DNA from: Flavimaribacter sp024343425
GTDB taxonomy: Bacteria; Pseudomonadota; Alphaproteobacteria; Rhizobiales; Rhizobiaceae
Reading direction: 5' to 3'
Length of the DNA: 64,000 bases
Assembly: GCA_965227645.1 (NCBI GenBank)
Contig: OZ245773.1
Location: 4,898,001 to 4,962,000 of the forward strand
This document shows positions 63,425-64,000 of this stretch, one piece after another. Positions within the stretch are counted from its first letter, which is position 1. The number at the start of each line of letters is the position of its first letter. The notes below the pieces were generated by a model, which searched no databases, had not been told where the DNA came from, and saw only the letters and a list, made by a program, of their open reading frames with translations. The position numbers and the translations under genes are program-made.

Positions 63425-63459
63425 GTGGTGATCTACCACGACCCGCTTACCGGAGCGGG
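63425..63459 (+). repeat. Two tandem hairpins in the trcR leader
   Basis: GTGGT/ACCAC (63425-63439, 5-base loop) and CCCGCT/AGCGGG (63442-63459, 6-base loop) follow each other within the predicted 5' untranslated region. The second ends just before the AGGAG ribosome binding site (63464-63468). They could tune translation or mRNA stability; neither is followed by a T-run. Confidence 0.45.
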
Positions 63460-63479
63460 CGGACAGGAGAAGTATATTC

Positions 63480-64000
63480 ATGTCACAACAACTGCTTATG
63501 CCCAAAGCCACAGCGGTCTGGCTGGTCGACAACACGGCTTTGACCTTCGACCAGATCGCCCAGTTCTGCAAGCTGCATCCGCTGGAAGTCAAGGCGATCG
63601 CCGACGGCGAGTCGGCGCAGGGCATCAAGGGGCTCGATCCTATCCAGACCGGTCAGCTTTCGCGTGACGAAATCGCTGCGGGCGAAGCCGATTCCGGACA
63701 CAAGCTGAAGCTTTCGAACCCGAAGGTGCATGTTCCCGAACTCAAGCGCAAAGGGCCGCGCTATACGCCGGTGTCCAAGCGCCAGGATCGGCCCAATGCT
63801 ATTTTGTGGCTGGTGCGCAATCATCCTGAACTGCGCGACGCGCAGATCTCGCGTCTGGTTGGCACGACGAAGTCGACAATCGAGCAGATTCGCAATCGCA
63901 CGCACTGGAATTCCGCCAATTTGACGCCGCTCGATCCGGTGACGCTCGGCCTTTGCACCCAGATCGATCTCGATCTCGAGGTGGAGAAGGCCGCCAGGGA
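63480..64000 (+). CDS. trcR: Cell-cycle transcriptional regulator TrcR (DUF1013), cut by window end
   Basis: 173 codons are visible without a stop. The N-terminus (MPKATAVWLVDNTALTFDQIAQFC) carries a helix-turn-helix-like segment, KGLDPIQ and a central RQDRPNAILWLVRNHPELRDAQISRLVGTTKSTIEQIRNRTHWN segment with a second one. This matches DUF1013, which in Caulobacter is the cell-cycle regulator TrcR and is conserved in alphaproteobacteria. AGGAG lies upstream of the ATG. The C-terminal acidic region lies beyond base 64000. Confidence 0.9.
   Translation, partial: MSQQLLMPKATAVWLVDNTALTFDQIAQFCKLHPLEVKAIADGESAQGIKGLDPIQTGQLSRDEIAAGEADSGHKLKLSNPKVHVPELKRKGPRYTPVSKRQDRPNAILWLVRNHPELRDAQISRLVGTTKSTIEQIRNRTHWNSANLTPLDPVTLGLCTQIDLDLEVEKAAR

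Overview
The window is ordinary core chromosome of an alphaproteobacterium, most likely a member of the Hyphomicrobiales (Rhizobiales). The evidence is gene order and gene content seen in the sequence: hisB-DUF2628-hisHAFE-coaA, hslVU-DUF1402, smr-mltA-timA, fxsA/secB/dnaQ-coaE-aroE-maf-PPSR, hemE-hemJ-rho-mnmE-mnmG-rsmG-parA-parB-holA-lptE-leuS, and htpX-rsmB-heparinase-purH, together with TrcR (DUF1013), NAD-GDH of the 180 kDa class, SDHAF4 and a bacterial Tim44. The species cannot be named from this alone. Coding density is very high, most start/stop pairs overlap by 4 or 8 bases, and I see no tRNA, rRNA, insertion sequence, prophage or CRISPR.

Layout. 1-5.3 kb: the 3' end of arfB, alkB, and a leftward histidine operon ending in coaA. 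5.4-8.5 kb: the rightward HslVU protease genes and a DUF1402 gene. 8.5-16.3 kb: leftward cell-wall and house-cleaning genes (XRE regulator, smr, mltA, timA; dnaQ, coaE, aroE, maf, PPSR), with fxsA and secB rightward between them. 16.35-16.74 kb: a non-coding, AT-rich segment with degenerate DnaA boxes, a perfect CtrA box and GANTC sites, directly upstream of hemE. I read this as the chromosome replication origin. 16.7-27.7 kb: hemE, hemJ, rho, mnmE, mnmG, rsmG, parA and parB, with four parS-type palindromes spread from 18.4 to 25.3 kb, so origin and centromere lie within 9 kb of each other. 27.7-32 kb: leftward holA, lptE and leuS. 32-45.7 kb: a mixed metabolic region with PLPBP, propionyl-CoA synthetase, a VOC protein with a WYL regulator, a CoA-ester lyase, leuD-ridA-leuB, PAP2 phosphatase, asd, a lytic transglycosylase, carbonic anhydrase and pyridoxal kinase. 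45.8-64 kb: the 1595-aa NAD-glutamate dehydrogenase, an MFS transporter, purH, a heparinase-like protein, rsmB, htpX, SDHAF4, a TadG-like protein, cyclopropane fatty acid synthase, acetyl-CoA synthetase and the start of trcR.

How it fits together. The origin-proximal block joins replication start (DnaA/CtrA control), segregation (ParABS), DNA polymerase III subunits (dnaQ epsilon, holA delta) and tRNA modification (mnmE/mnmG). Candidate heat-shock promoters precede hslVU and htpX.

The observations I find most worth testing are: (1) a short ORF with a good ribosome binding site and a Thr/Lys-rich C-terminus just before asd, followed by mutually exclusive hairpins, which looks like an amino-acid attenuator; (2) the compact oriC; (3) the parS cluster, one perfect copy of which is embedded in the rsmG coding sequence; (4) the DUF1402 protein, whose motifs resemble those of GH23 lytic transglycosylases; and (5) a set of palindromes around the VOC/WYL-regulator pair. 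No wholly new multi-gene system is evident in this window.
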